Assembly (NCBI RefSeq): GCF_015209595.1
Contig: NZ_JADEYS010000015.1
Coordinates: 62,001 to 126,000 of the forward strand
DNA length: 64,000 bases
Direction: 5' to 3'
DNA from: Pontibacterium sinense
GTDB lineage: Bacteria; Pseudomonadota; Gammaproteobacteria; Pseudomonadales; Balneatricaceae
The position numbers and the translations under genes were made by a program. This document shows positions 53,531 through 61,832 of the stretch, piece by piece (the first letter of the stretch is position 1; each line of letters starts with the position of its first letter). Under the pieces are notes generated by a model that was not told the DNA's origin, searched no databases, and worked only from the letters and a program-made list of their open reading frames with translations.

Positions 53531-54245
53531 CGATAGGACCAACACTCATCATTAGGGTTTTTAAGGTTGAGGACTTAAATTCACGTCGATACAACACGTA
53601 CACCACACCGGTAGACAGTGCCATAAACAACCAAGGGTTAATAAACCAGCCCAACATCGCCAGACTGAAGTAATAGGATCGCAGACCAAAGTTAAAGTGA
53701 TTTGCTGCCATGGAACTCATTTTGGCTACGCGGTCCGCATAGCTCTGTTTTTGCTGCTCACTGATATTCTCATCAGGCGTGGGGGCTCCGCCCACCATCA
53801 CCGAGACAAAGCCGTATTGGCGTAAGCTCCAGGTGAACTTAAAAAAGGCATAGATAAAGAGCGTGATCATCACCACCAGCTTCAACTCCCACTCTTCACG
53901 TGTCGCTTCTACCGCAAAGGGAATGTCAGCAATCACGTCAATCGCCTGCTCGGTTGAACCCAGCACGGTCATCAAACCTGCCAGAATCAGCATGGTTGTG
54001 GATGCAAAAAATGATACGCTACGCTCAAGGTTTGCAACAACGGTCGCATCCGCAATACGCATATCCCGATCCAGCATCCGCAACATCCATTCGGTGCGGT
54101 ACAAGTGCAGGATGCTCGCCAGGCAAGCGGTATCGTAGCTGCGGCGTTTGGAATAGAACATATAGCCCTTGAAACAGATCAGGAACCAGACCAGCGCCAG
54201 AAGGTTCAGCCAGTTAAGCTGAATAAACTGCAAAACAGCATCCAT
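53517..54245 (-). CDS. DUF599 family membrane protein
   Basis: A 242-residue protein with four hydrophobic segments (about 12-30, 80-98, 124-141, 195-216) and the DUF599 pattern: YDTACLASILHLYRTEWMLRML early, and VAKMSSMAANHFNFGLRSYYFSLA late (each partly shown). Function is unknown; it is an inner-membrane protein. It is the first gene of an operon with two hotdog thioesterases. Confidence 0.88.
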   Translation of the reverse strand: MDAVLQFIQLNWLNLLALVWFLICFKGYMFYSKRRSYDTACLASILHLYRTEWMLRMLDRDMRIADATVVANLERSVSFFASTTMLILAGLMTVLGSTEQAIDVIADIPFAVEATREEWELKLVVMITLFIYAFFKFTWSLRQYGFVSVMVGGAPTPDENISEQQKQSYADRVAKMSSMAANHFNFGLRSYYFSLAMLGWFINPWLFMALSTGVVYVLYRREFKSSTLKTLMMSVGPIDEKP

Positions 54246-54346
54246 GTTTTTTACCTGAGAACAGATTAATCTAACCTATTGTAATTTAAGGCAACGGGCC
54301 TGTCAGGCTCCGCTTTGATTCTAAAACAAGGACGCACAAGTTCACC

Positions 54347-55240
54347 GTGACCACTTCACCACAAAATCTGACTCTGGGTGTATTGTTTGCCATCGGCACC
54401 TCACTGGCGATGAGCATCGCGGCGGCACTCATCAAATACACCTCAACGATGGTAAGTATTGAAGCCATTGTGTTTAGCCAATATCTGATCTGTACCACTG
54501 TTATGCTGCCCTGGCTTGCCACCAAGGGCATTAGCGCGCTCAAAACAGATTGCATGAAGTTACATGTGATACGCGGCTTGTCGGGCTGGGCCTGTTTCTA
54601 TTGTTACTATCTGGCGCTGAACTATGTCCCACTGGTTGATGCCGCGCTCCTGCGTAATTCGGCCCCCCTCTGTGTACCGTTGCTGCTATTGCTCTGGAAA
54701 GGGATTCACATTCCGGCCCTGCGCTGGCTACCGATCTTTATCGGTTTAGCGGGCGTGCTGTTGATTCTGCAACCCGGCTCAGACGGCCTTAGTTTCTGGC
54801 ACCTGATCGGTTTTGGCTCGGCGATCTCATTGGCGGGTTCAATGGTTACGACACGGTTTCTGACACTGACGGAACCCAGTAACCGCATCATCTTTTACTA
54901 TTTCTCGATCTCTACCCTCACCGCACTACCCTTGGCCATCTGGAACTGGCAACCCATACCGTCAGAAGCCCTGTTACCCCTGTTAATCATCGGCTTGTCG
55001 ATCTGGCTGGTGATGTGGCTTTACACTCAGGCCTACCGCTATGCCAAAGCGTCGGTCATCTCACCGCTGAATTATCTGGGTGTCGTGTTTACCGGATTCT
55101 GGGGTTGGGTATTCTGGCAACAAGTGCCGGACAATCTAGCGATTATCGGCACAGCGTTAGTCGTCGCAGGAGGGGTATTGGCGATGTTTCTGGGAAAAGA
55201 AACATCAGGAAAAGAGACCGCACCCTCACAACAGAACTGA
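54347..55240 (+). CDS. EamA/DMT family transporter
   Basis: A 297-residue inner-membrane protein with about ten hydrophobic helices arranged as two EamA repeats (residues about 10-140 and 150-290). It ends GTALVVAGGVLAMFLG, typical of drug/metabolite transporters. Substrates of this group are amino acids, metabolites or drugs and cannot be read from sequence. The start is a GTG at 54347. It converges with the EAL gene at 55241 with no gap, and no terminator is visible. Confidence 0.88.
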   Translation: MTTSPQNLTLGVLFAIGTSLAMSIAAALIKYTSTMVSIEAIVFSQYLICTTVMLPWLATKGISALKTDCMKLHVIRGLSGWACFYCYYLALNYVPLVDAALLRNSAPLCVPLLLLLWKGIHIPALRWLPIFIGLAGVLLILQPGSDGLSFWHLIGFGSAISLAGSMVTTRFLTLTEPSNRIIFYYFSISTLTALPLAIWNWQPIPSEALLPLLIIGLSIWLVMWLYTQAYRYAKASVISPLNYLGVVFTGFWGWVFWQQVPDNLAIIGTALVVAGGVLAMFLGKETSGKETAPSQQN

Positions 55241-56467
55241 TCAGTACACCGCGACGGATTGCGCCTGCATACCATGATGGCTGTAAATCAGATCACGATC
55301 CGGCGGATTAATGATCATATCTGCCAAGAGAATACGGTCATCATCGATCAACAATGCTGCCGTTTGTGACAGCTGACCTGCGTAGATATCATGATAGGGT
55401 TTCGAAAACACCAGACGCCGGTCTATATCATCGGACGCCAGCAACTCGATGAAATAAGGCCGCCAGCTCCAGTTGGAGCCTCTCTGCGCATTATCCACGT
55501 TCCAGCTACCCTGACGGTTTTCATAGTTTGGCGAAATTTGATTACCGGATCGATCACACAGATAAAAGCGCAACACCTGCGGGGTCGGCAAATAGTGCTC
55601 AAGATCTATCTCTCCGTACGCGGATTCAGATGTTTTGATCAATTCACGCAAAGCTATCAGCTCCGCTGATACTTTTCCTGCCAGCCAATGGTTTCGCATT
55701 GAACTGTCCAGCGCCCTATCCCGATAGTCTTCCCGCAGCGAGATCATCTGGCTCTTAAAACACTCTGTAGGCGCGGCCTCGGCTTTCGCTTCAGAGAACA
55801 AAAAAACCTGGGTGTAATACGCATTGCAGCTCAGCGCTAAGAAGTAAGCTTCTTCCGTTTCAACGCCTTCGCACAGCACTTTGGCCCCGAGACGGGAGGC
55901 CATCTCCCCCAATAGCTGGATCATCGCAGCGTTACGGGGGTTATCCAGGCCATCACGCAACAACTTCATATCCAGCTTAACAACATCCGGCGTCAGCAAC
56001 GCAACCCGATCCAGCTGAGAAAAGTCGGCTCCGAAATCGTCTATTGCAATACGAAATCCCGCTTCGCGGTAACGATCCACCGCCTTTTGAATCAGGCCCA
56101 GATCTCCACCCAGTTCAGTGATTTCTATCATCACACGGGATGGGTCAGCATCCAGCTCACGTAACATATCCAGCGTCGGCAGCCGCGTGGTCTGGGCAAT
56201 AAACTGTAACCATTCAGGTGATAAATTCAGGCTGATAAAGCTATCACCGGGAAGCTCATTTAACCCTGACAGCGCCTGATATCGGACACTCCTGTCAGCG
56301 GCTATGCGGTTCTCCAGCGAGTGTTTAGAGTCTGAAAAAAACGCCCCGGCAGAGACGACATCACCCACCTCATTTTTCTGCCGGGCCAGCGCTTCATAAC
56401 CTGCGATCCGCCCACTCGCAGTTTCGACAATTGGCTGATACCAAGGAAACAGATCCCTCATCATCAT
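55241..56467 (-). CDS. EAL-domain protein with YkuI-type C-terminal sensor
   Basis: A 408-residue protein with an EAL domain first: GYEALARQ, LNLSPEWLQF, MIEITELGG, IDDFGADFSQLDR (instead of DDFGTGYSSL), VKLDMKLLRD and CEGVETEEAY. The acidic residues needed for c-di-GMP hydrolysis are present. The C-terminal 150 residues (LRFYLCDRSGNQISPNYE, SKPYHDIYAGQ, DRILLADMI) form a PAS/Cache-like domain as in YkuI. There is no GGDEF domain or membrane segment. The start is uncertain among clustered ATGs at 56467, 56464 and 56461 and a GTG at 56476. Confidence 0.88.
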   Translation of the reverse strand: MMMRDLFPWYQPIVETASGRIAGYEALARQKNEVGDVVSAGAFFSDSKHSLENRIAADRSVRYQALSGLNELPGDSFISLNLSPEWLQFIAQTTRLPTLDMLRELDADPSRVMIEITELGGDLGLIQKAVDRYREAGFRIAIDDFGADFSQLDRVALLTPDVVKLDMKLLRDGLDNPRNAAMIQLLGEMASRLGAKVLCEGVETEEAYFLALSCNAYYTQVFLFSEAKAEAAPTECFKSQMISLREDYRDRALDSSMRNHWLAGKVSAELIALRELIKTSESAYGEIDLEHYLPTPQVLRFYLCDRSGNQISPNYENRQGSWNVDNAQRGSNWSWRPYFIELLASDDIDRRLVFSKPYHDIYAGQLSQTAALLIDDDRILLADMIINPPDRDLIYSHHGMQAQSVAVY

Positions 56468-56653
56468 TTTATCCACATAACTTTTAATGTTACCGAGCTG
56501 ACAGCAAGTTACATGCCATACAGTGGATTAAGACCGATAACATACGCTGAACGAGCGGGACCAAACTCCGCTGCCTCCTTTTAGATCGTACCGCCGATAC
56601 CAGAGCACCAAAGCAGTGCAAATACCACTTTTCATAGTGACCTGAAGGATACG

Positions 56654-57901
56654 TTGAGACAGCAGAACCCTACGTTCTCTATACACAAGCAGGTTCTGGA
56701 ACGCTTTGTGCATCGCATCACGCAGATGCCATGTTTGGGGATGAATGCAATGTTGCGACCTGTTCAGCTACTTATCGAGGCGGGAGGTATCAGACTCATT
56801 GGTAGCCTGATGACCTTACTGCTGATGTCTTCGATCACTCTGATTCTGCTGTCGATGTCACACCTATTCTCGCTTCTGGCAATCACATTACTGGCGTACC
56901 TGTCTTTCGGTTTACTTATTCTACTGAGGCAAGATCTTGTTAAACTCACTGATCATCTAAACGGGGATATGCAATCGGGTTTAGAGCCTACACTTAACGG
57001 TCCGTTAAAACCCTTGGCAATATCCATCAATCACGCCTTGCTTGAAGTCCACCGAAATGTGAATGAATCCCATGCGGTGGTGGATGAAATCAGCCACTCC
57101 GTGACCGAGTTATCACATAACGCCAGTCACGTTGCCCGCAATACCGATCAACAATCGCACGCCACAGCGTCCACCGCAGCAGCAGTTACCCAGATCAGCC
57201 ATAGCGTCGAGGACGTCACACGTTGTATTACAGAAACTCAGGCATCAGCCCAAGCAGCACGTGAGTTATCCAAAGAAGGCATATCTGCGCTAATTCCTGC
57301 TCGCAAAGAGGTCGAAGAGGTTGCACAGCTGGCTGGCGAAACTTCGAGGCTGGTTAGCGAACTAAAAACCCGCTCTGACAACATTTCCACGATGTCTGAG
57401 TTTATTCGTGATCTGTCAGACCAGACAAATCTACTCTCGCTCAATGCCGCGATTGAAGCCGCCCGTGCAGGTGAGCATGGCCGCGGATTCTCTGTCGTGG
57501 CGGAAGAAGTTCGCGCCCTTGCCCAGCGCAGCCATACCGCATCAGTTGAGATCAGCAATGTCATTGGGGCCGTCCAACAGCAGATGACAGGTTTATGTGT
57601 ACAGATGGACAATGTCGTCGCCAGCAGTGACCGCTGTGTCGCTAGCACCACACAGGTTGAAAGCTTTCTTAAAGACATCACAGTGAGAACAGAGACAGTA
57701 TCAGACGAAATCAGTCAGGTCGCCGTGGCTGTTCAGCAGCAGGAGAATGCTACCCGGGATATCTCAGAACACATCGAAAAGGTCGCGGTAGTCGCTGAAT
57801 CAAACAGTCTGATGGCTAGCGAAACAGCACGCGTAGCCCATCACATCGCCACGCTGACACAAGCCAATACAGGTAATCGATCTTCGGGAGAACCCGCATG
57901 A
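56654..57901 (+). CDS. Methyl-accepting chemotaxis protein without sensor domain
   Basis: A protein of up to 415 residues. A short N-terminal part is followed by two adjacent hydrophobic helices (about 48-69 and 71-91) with no periplasmic loop, then a HAMP-free signalling coiled coil. The tip reads [33 protein letters not shown] (partly shown), the classic receptor hairpin. TTG at 56654 has AAGGA upstream; ATGs at 56726 and 56741 are alternatives. It overlaps the following NIT-like gene by four bases, so the two should be made together. Confidence 0.88.
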   Translation: MRQQNPTFSIHKQVLERFVHRITQMPCLGMNAMLRPVQLLIEAGGIRLIGSLMTLLLMSSITLILLSMSHLFSLLAITLLAYLSFGLLILLRQDLVKLTDHLNGDMQSGLEPTLNGPLKPLAISINHALLEVHRNVNESHAVVDEISHSVTELSHNASHVARNTDQQSHATASTAAAVTQISHSVEDVTRCITETQASAQAARELSKEGISALIPARKEVEEVAQLAGETSRLVSELKTRSDNISTMSEFIRDLSDQTNLLSLNAAIEAARAGEHGRGFSVVAEEVRALAQRSHTASVEISNVIGAVQQQMTGLCVQMDNVVASSDRCVASTTQVESFLKDITVRTETVSDEISQVAVAVQQQENATRDISEHIEKVAVVAESNSLMASETARVAHHIATLTQANTGNRSSGEPA

Positions 57902-58722
57902 TGTTATCGTCCAGCACCATCGCAACATTCACCACTCTATCTATCGCTATATTGGTACTGACGTCACTCGCTCATTCCTGGCGGGTCCGACACAGGCGAA
58001 CCCGACAGCTGAAGGGAGTTGAATGGCTGGTCAGCTTGCGCCACCTTCTCGCGCATTTACAACAGCACCGTGGCCTAAGCAGCGCATTTCTCGCCGGTAA
58101 AGCCGAGCTAAAAGGGGATATCAGCCATCTGCAAACGCAGATACGCAGAGATTGCGAGGCTGTCATCTCGGTCGGCGATTGGATCACTCACAGTCCGCGT
58201 TGGCAAGGTGTTGAGGAACACTGGCAACGCTTGGCTCAGCGTTTTCAGACGCTGGACCGGGACACCAATATTGGTCAGCACAACCGATTGATTACGAACC
58301 TGATCTATCTGATCGAAGATACCGCAGATGCACATGAGCTGAAGCATCTGTGTGAAGACATCACTCAGGCCCAACGGGTTTGGCGGGACCTGCTGATCTC
58401 TGCTGAGCACATTGGTCAGGCCCGGGCGATTGGAACGGCCATTACCGCCGCGGGTAGTTGCGACAGTGTTTCACGTATTCAGTTGAGCTATCTGAGTAAT
58501 AAAATCGAAGAAACCAGCCAGCGCGTTAAGAATGATCTTGAGATCTCGCATCAAACCCAACATAAACTGCAGGAACTGCTCTACTGCATAAAAGATCGGG
58601 TGATGTTGGATACCCCGCAGATCGATTCGCAGATCTATTTCAAACTGGCCACCGCCTGTCTGGAAGATATGCTGGCGAAGTATGATGAAGAGATTATGCG
58701 CCTGCGTGTCAATATTCGCTGA
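57898..58722 (+). CDS. NIT-domain-like membrane-anchored protein (chemoreceptor partner)
   Basis: A 274-residue protein with one N-terminal helix (about residues 8-26) and a long helical domain. [19 protein letters not shown] near residue 50 corresponds to the Q-R-G-S/L-x-Y/F motif of NIT (nitrate and nitrite sensing) domains. [17 protein letters not shown] near residue 178 matches their second conserved block. The start overlaps the chemoreceptor stop (ATGA). Because that receptor has no sensor, this protein may supply it. A terminator follows at 58762-58793. Confidence 0.7.
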   Translation: MMLSSSTIATFTTLSIAILVLTSLAHSWRVRHRRTRQLKGVEWLVSLRHLLAHLQQHRGLSSAFLAGKAELKGDISHLQTQIRRDCEAVISVGDWITHSPRWQGVEEHWQRLAQRFQTLDRDTNIGQHNRLITNLIYLIEDTADAHELKHLCEDITQAQRVWRDLLISAEHIGQARAIGTAITAAGSCDSVSRIQLSYLSNKIEETSQRVKNDLEISHQTQHKLQELLYCIKDRVMLDTPQIDSQIYFKLATACLEDMLAKYDEEIMRLRVNIR

Positions 58723-58761
58723 TAATTGCGACTAATCTGGTCGCGCCATCGACTAAAAACA

Positions 58762-58793
58762 AAAAACCACAGGACCGAAGCACTGTGGTTTTT
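58762..58793 (+). terminator. Terminator between NIT-like and BolA genes
   Basis: AAAACCACAG pairs with CTGTGGTTTT and is flanked by A and T runs on both sides. It can stop the plus-strand chemoreceptor operon and the minus-strand BolA operon. Confidence 0.85.
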
Positions 58794-58835
58794 AACAACG
58801 ACCTGTTTTGAGGTCAGATATTGTCTACGTCTGAC

Positions 58836-59141
58836 TTATTCACCACCACGACAATTTGGCGATAATGGCGCGGGTGCCCCCCGCTTTTGCCATTCTTCAG
58901 CCGTATAGAGGTGCATTGCCAGTGCATGCACCGGTGACTGCAACTCAGCGGCCAACAGGCCATATATCAGCTGATGACGCTGAACCAGTCGCTTACCCGT
59001 GAAGTCATCGGAAACCAGCGTCAGTTTAAAATGACTATCGGTCGCCGGACCGGAGTGCATATGGCTCTCGTTTTCGATATCCATATGTTCTACCGCAAGC
59101 CCTGCCTGCAGCTTCTGTTCGATGATTACCTGAACACTCAT
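58836..59141 (-). CDS. BolA family protein
   Basis: A 101-residue BolA-fold protein: VIIEQKLQAGL, SHMHSGPATDSHFKLTLVSDDF (part shown), GKRLVQRHQLIYGLL and VHALAMHLYTAEEW, in the family order. BolA proteins pair with monothiol glutaredoxins in Fe-S and stress control. The start is 18 bases downstream of the DUF3422 stop codon, so the genes are probably co-transcribed. The C-terminal tail (PAPLSPNCRGGE) is extra. Confidence 0.92.
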   Translation of the reverse strand: MSVQVIIEQKLQAGLAVEHMDIENESHMHSGPATDSHFKLTLVSDDFTGKRLVQRHQLIYGLLAAELQSPVHALAMHLYTAEEWQKRGAPAPLSPNCRGGE

Positions 59142-59159
59142 GCTTATGTTGCTCCAGCC

Positions 59160-60515
59160 TTAATGTTTGTCTTTTCTATCCGCTTCATCCCGGTCAGCCT
59201 TTTCGGTCGCCAGCTTGAGGAATTTCTTATGTATCTTGCGTGTCGCCAGCCAGACCACCATGATCACCACGGGTACTGAAATACCGACCGTCAGGCTCTT
59301 ATTGAGATCAACACCATTATCATACAACGCTTCAATCAAATATTTGAGCAGCCCAACCATGTAGTAGCTGATCGCGGCAACCGACAAGCCTTCGACGGTG
59401 TGCTGCATCATCAGCTGAATCCGTGATCGGCGATCCATCGATGCCAACAGATCCTGATTCTGCGCTTGTATCGACAGCTCGACACGGGTGCGCATCATAT
59501 CGGACACACGGTCGATACGTCGCGACAGGTTTTCCAGGCGCTCACTGACCGATTCACAGGTCCTCACCGCCGGAGTCAGACGGCGGGTCATAAACTCGGT
59601 GATCGTTAAGTGTCCGGAGACCTCATCTTCCCGCAGCTCCGCCAGACGTTTCAATACAAGATCCTGATACGCCCGCGTGGCACTGAAACGGAATGTGGTT
59701 TGCGCCCGACAGGCTTCGACCCACGCAGCCATATCGGTTAGCTTACCCAGCAGAATCCGCTCATCCAGATCGGTATTTTCAGCCAGCGTACTCGTGGTAT
59801 CGGCCAGCTTCCGGTCCATCTCACTCAATTCAGGATTGTACTTCCGTGCTAACGGCAAACCCAACAGCGCCATCAGGCGATAGGTCTCAATCTCCATCAC
59901 ACGTTGTGTAAGACGACCCAGCTGGCTGTCACTCATCTTCTTGTTGTAGATCAGGAAGCGGCCAAAGCCATCACTGTGCAACTGAAACGTCGTCCAGACA
60001 CGTGCGTCGCCATTCTGCGGACTACTACCGACCAGACGCATGCCTTCGAAGAAGCTCTTGACCACGGGTAGCGCAGGTTCAGGCTGTGAGCGAGCATCTT
60101 CAATCGCCACATGAAACGAAACCACCACCGTCCCCGGCAACGCCCTCAGCCACTCTGCCGGTATGCGGCTGATTCCCGAGCAATCAAACGGATCAGCACA
60201 GCTCTCTACATCCAGATTCACAAAGGTGTAGGTGATGAACTCCAGATGCTTTTCCCGGCGCACACGCACCGTGCCGAAATCCACTTCATAGCAGACGCCA
60301 TCCTGCTCAGGTGCTTCGTGCCCAAAGTGTTCATAGATCTTCTGGAAATGCTCAAATTCCTCATCACGAGATACACCTTCGCAAAGCACCGCCAGAAAAG
60401 TTAGCCGGGATGGACTGGGGATAACCTGAAACGGGCGGGAGTGCAGCTCAGCATAGAGCGCCTCCTGCATCGGATGCAGTTCCAGCCCGTACGGATTATT
60501 GGGCAATTGTTCCAT
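59160..60515 (-). CDS. DUF3422 family membrane-anchored protein
   Basis: A 451-residue protein with the DUF3422 start (LHPMQEALYAELHSRPFQVI), REKHLEFITYTF, the coiled-coil middle, and near the C-terminus two hydrophobic helices (about 376-396 and 412-430) with QHTVEGLSVAAISYYMVGLLKY (parts shown). Function is unknown; the family is common in proteobacteria and resembles large inner-membrane proteins with a cytoplasmic N-terminal domain. The ATG at 60515 is chosen over a TTG at 60530. Confidence 0.9.
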   Translation of the reverse strand: MEQLPNNPYGLELHPMQEALYAELHSRPFQVIPSPSRLTFLAVLCEGVSRDEEFEHFQKIYEHFGHEAPEQDGVCYEVDFGTVRVRREKHLEFITYTFVNLDVESCADPFDCSGISRIPAEWLRALPGTVVVSFHVAIEDARSQPEPALPVVKSFFEGMRLVGSSPQNGDARVWTTFQLHSDGFGRFLIYNKKMSDSQLGRLTQRVMEIETYRLMALLGLPLARKYNPELSEMDRKLADTTSTLAENTDLDERILLGKLTDMAAWVEACRAQTTFRFSATRAYQDLVLKRLAELREDEVSGHLTITEFMTRRLTPAVRTCESVSERLENLSRRIDRVSDMMRTRVELSIQAQNQDLLASMDRRSRIQLMMQHTVEGLSVAAISYYMVGLLKYLIEALYDNGVDLNKSLTVGISVPVVIMVVWLATRKIHKKFLKLATEKADRDEADRKDKH

Positions 60516-60632
60516 ATTTGGCTCCGGCAAAAAAAGTAGCCTCTATTCATAGCCTTACTGACACTTTTTCGCAACCGCACAGGGGTGTTAATTCACTCCG
60601 CCATGGGTAGCAATTGCCCAATAACAGGAGAC

Positions 60633-60995
60633 TTATTCTTCGAGACTCGCCACCATCACCGGCTCAACAGCCAGATCCAGTGCCATCACTTGCGGCTTAA
60701 CTTCAAACCAATCGGCAAACAATGCCTGAGAACGGGGCTCTGGCCAGGCATCCGCCATTTCGTCCCACGCGGCCAGCTCATTTTCGAAGATAGTGGACCA
60801 GTTCAGGCTCAGCGCAGCATCAAAATCACTGTCGTTTTCCACTTCATCGATTAAATAGACGGTGCCTTCACGCTGGTGTTCTTCCAGCGTCAGGGTTTCA
60901 TTTAATCCTTCGTCATCCAGCTCAAGGCTATTGGCCCAGTCCACAAAGGGTTGTTTAGGGATAACAGCGAAAGCGGAACGGTTTAGCAGCTTCAT
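60633..60995 (-). CDS. Acidic hypothetical protein (120 aa)
   Basis: A 120-residue acidic protein beginning MKLLNRSAFAVIPKQPFVDW, with FADWF and an EPVMVASLEE end. The opening KxxFVDWAN and the acidic body recall short conserved hypothetical proteins of gammaproteobacteria, with no known role. AGGATAAG precedes the ATG at 60995; the longer frame from 61049 would overlap the promoter of the divergent gene. It faces away from the 243-residue protein across 63 bases. Confidence 0.75.
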   Translation of the reverse strand: MKLLNRSAFAVIPKQPFVDWANSLELDDEGLNETLTLEEHQREGTVYLIDEVENDSDFDAALSLNWSTIFENELAAWDEMADAWPEPRSQALFADWFEVKPQVMALDLAVEPVMVASLEE

Positions 60996-61058
60996 GGTTC
61001 TTATCCTGCGGTTTCTATATACTGTTTGGCTGTCTAATCTTCCGATCACAGCCCGTTA

Positions 61059-61790
61059 ATGATCATACGTGTTCTGCCCCAACTCAACAGCCGCCAACAG
61101 TGGATCGACTTCTGTCGCCGCGAGATGCCGTACTGTTTTGTCGAACAGCCTCAATGTCTGATCGACTTTCAGAGTACCCATCTGCAGATCACATTGCTGT
61201 CCAGCCGTACTCAGGGCAAAGACGCAATCAAGTACAGCTTAGGCTCCAGACGTTCGGTGGAGCCGGCCTGGCAGCTCATCCGCGCCTGTCATTGGGACCT
61301 GAATGCCCTGCTGACCGGACTGGAGCAGATGGACTTTAGCAGCAACGTGCGTGATAACTCCCTGCTTGGCGTCCATACGGATCTGACTGCCCGGAAGTTT
61401 TTCTCTAAAGAGCGCTCGGTGATCGCCCCCTCATCGGTGGGACTACTCAAACCCCTAGGACAAGCCCCTGAAATATGGAGTGGTGAAGATCTGTTGCGGC
61501 TGATTGCCAACGGTCAATACTCAGATCTGCGCAATGAGCAGATCGCCCTGCCGCATATGTCCGATACAAACACCTCATCCTGCACTCAGGCAGGTGGCAT
61601 TCCCGTTCCGTCAATCAGCAGCTTACGGCTAATGCTGTTGGAGCAACCGTGGCAATGGGTCGGCCAACAGCACAAAGAGCGCTTACACCTGTTTCGTGAA
61701 CGCCAGCCGATTGTCAGCCTGATTCCGGATTTTACCGCGCCGGCCCCTCGTCTGAAGGCTAAAGGAAACGCCCGCCAGAACTACCTATAA
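61059..61790 (+). CDS. Hypothetical protein (243 aa)
   Basis: A 243-residue soluble protein with no family I recognise. The first half mixes strands and helices (FCRREMPYCFVEQPQCLIDF); the second half ends in a basic tail (RLKAKGNARQNYL). No signal peptide, membrane segment or catalytic motif is apparent. It is divergent from the acidic hypothetical gene and converges with the SMC-like gene over a shared hairpin. Confidence 0.6.
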   Translation: MIIRVLPQLNSRQQWIDFCRREMPYCFVEQPQCLIDFQSTHLQITLLSSRTQGKDAIKYSLGSRRSVEPAWQLIRACHWDLNALLTGLEQMDFSSNVRDNSLLGVHTDLTARKFFSKERSVIAPSSVGLLKPLGQAPEIWSGEDLLRLIANGQYSDLRNEQIALPHMSDTNTSSCTQAGGIPVPSISSLRLMLLEQPWQWVGQQHKERLHLFRERQPIVSLIPDFTAPAPRLKAKGNARQNYL

Positions 61791-61810
61791 AGCAGTTCTG
61801 AAACGGGCGT
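61768..61810. terminator. Hairpin between the hypothetical and SMC-like genes
   Basis: ACGCCCG pairs with CGGGCGT and AGAACT with AGTTCT, as one long interrupted stem that includes the end of the 243-residue gene. No clear T run follows on either strand, so the activity is uncertain, but its position between convergent genes fits a bidirectional terminator. Confidence 0.6.
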
Positions 61811-61832
61811 CAGATAGAGCCGTTATGTCAGT

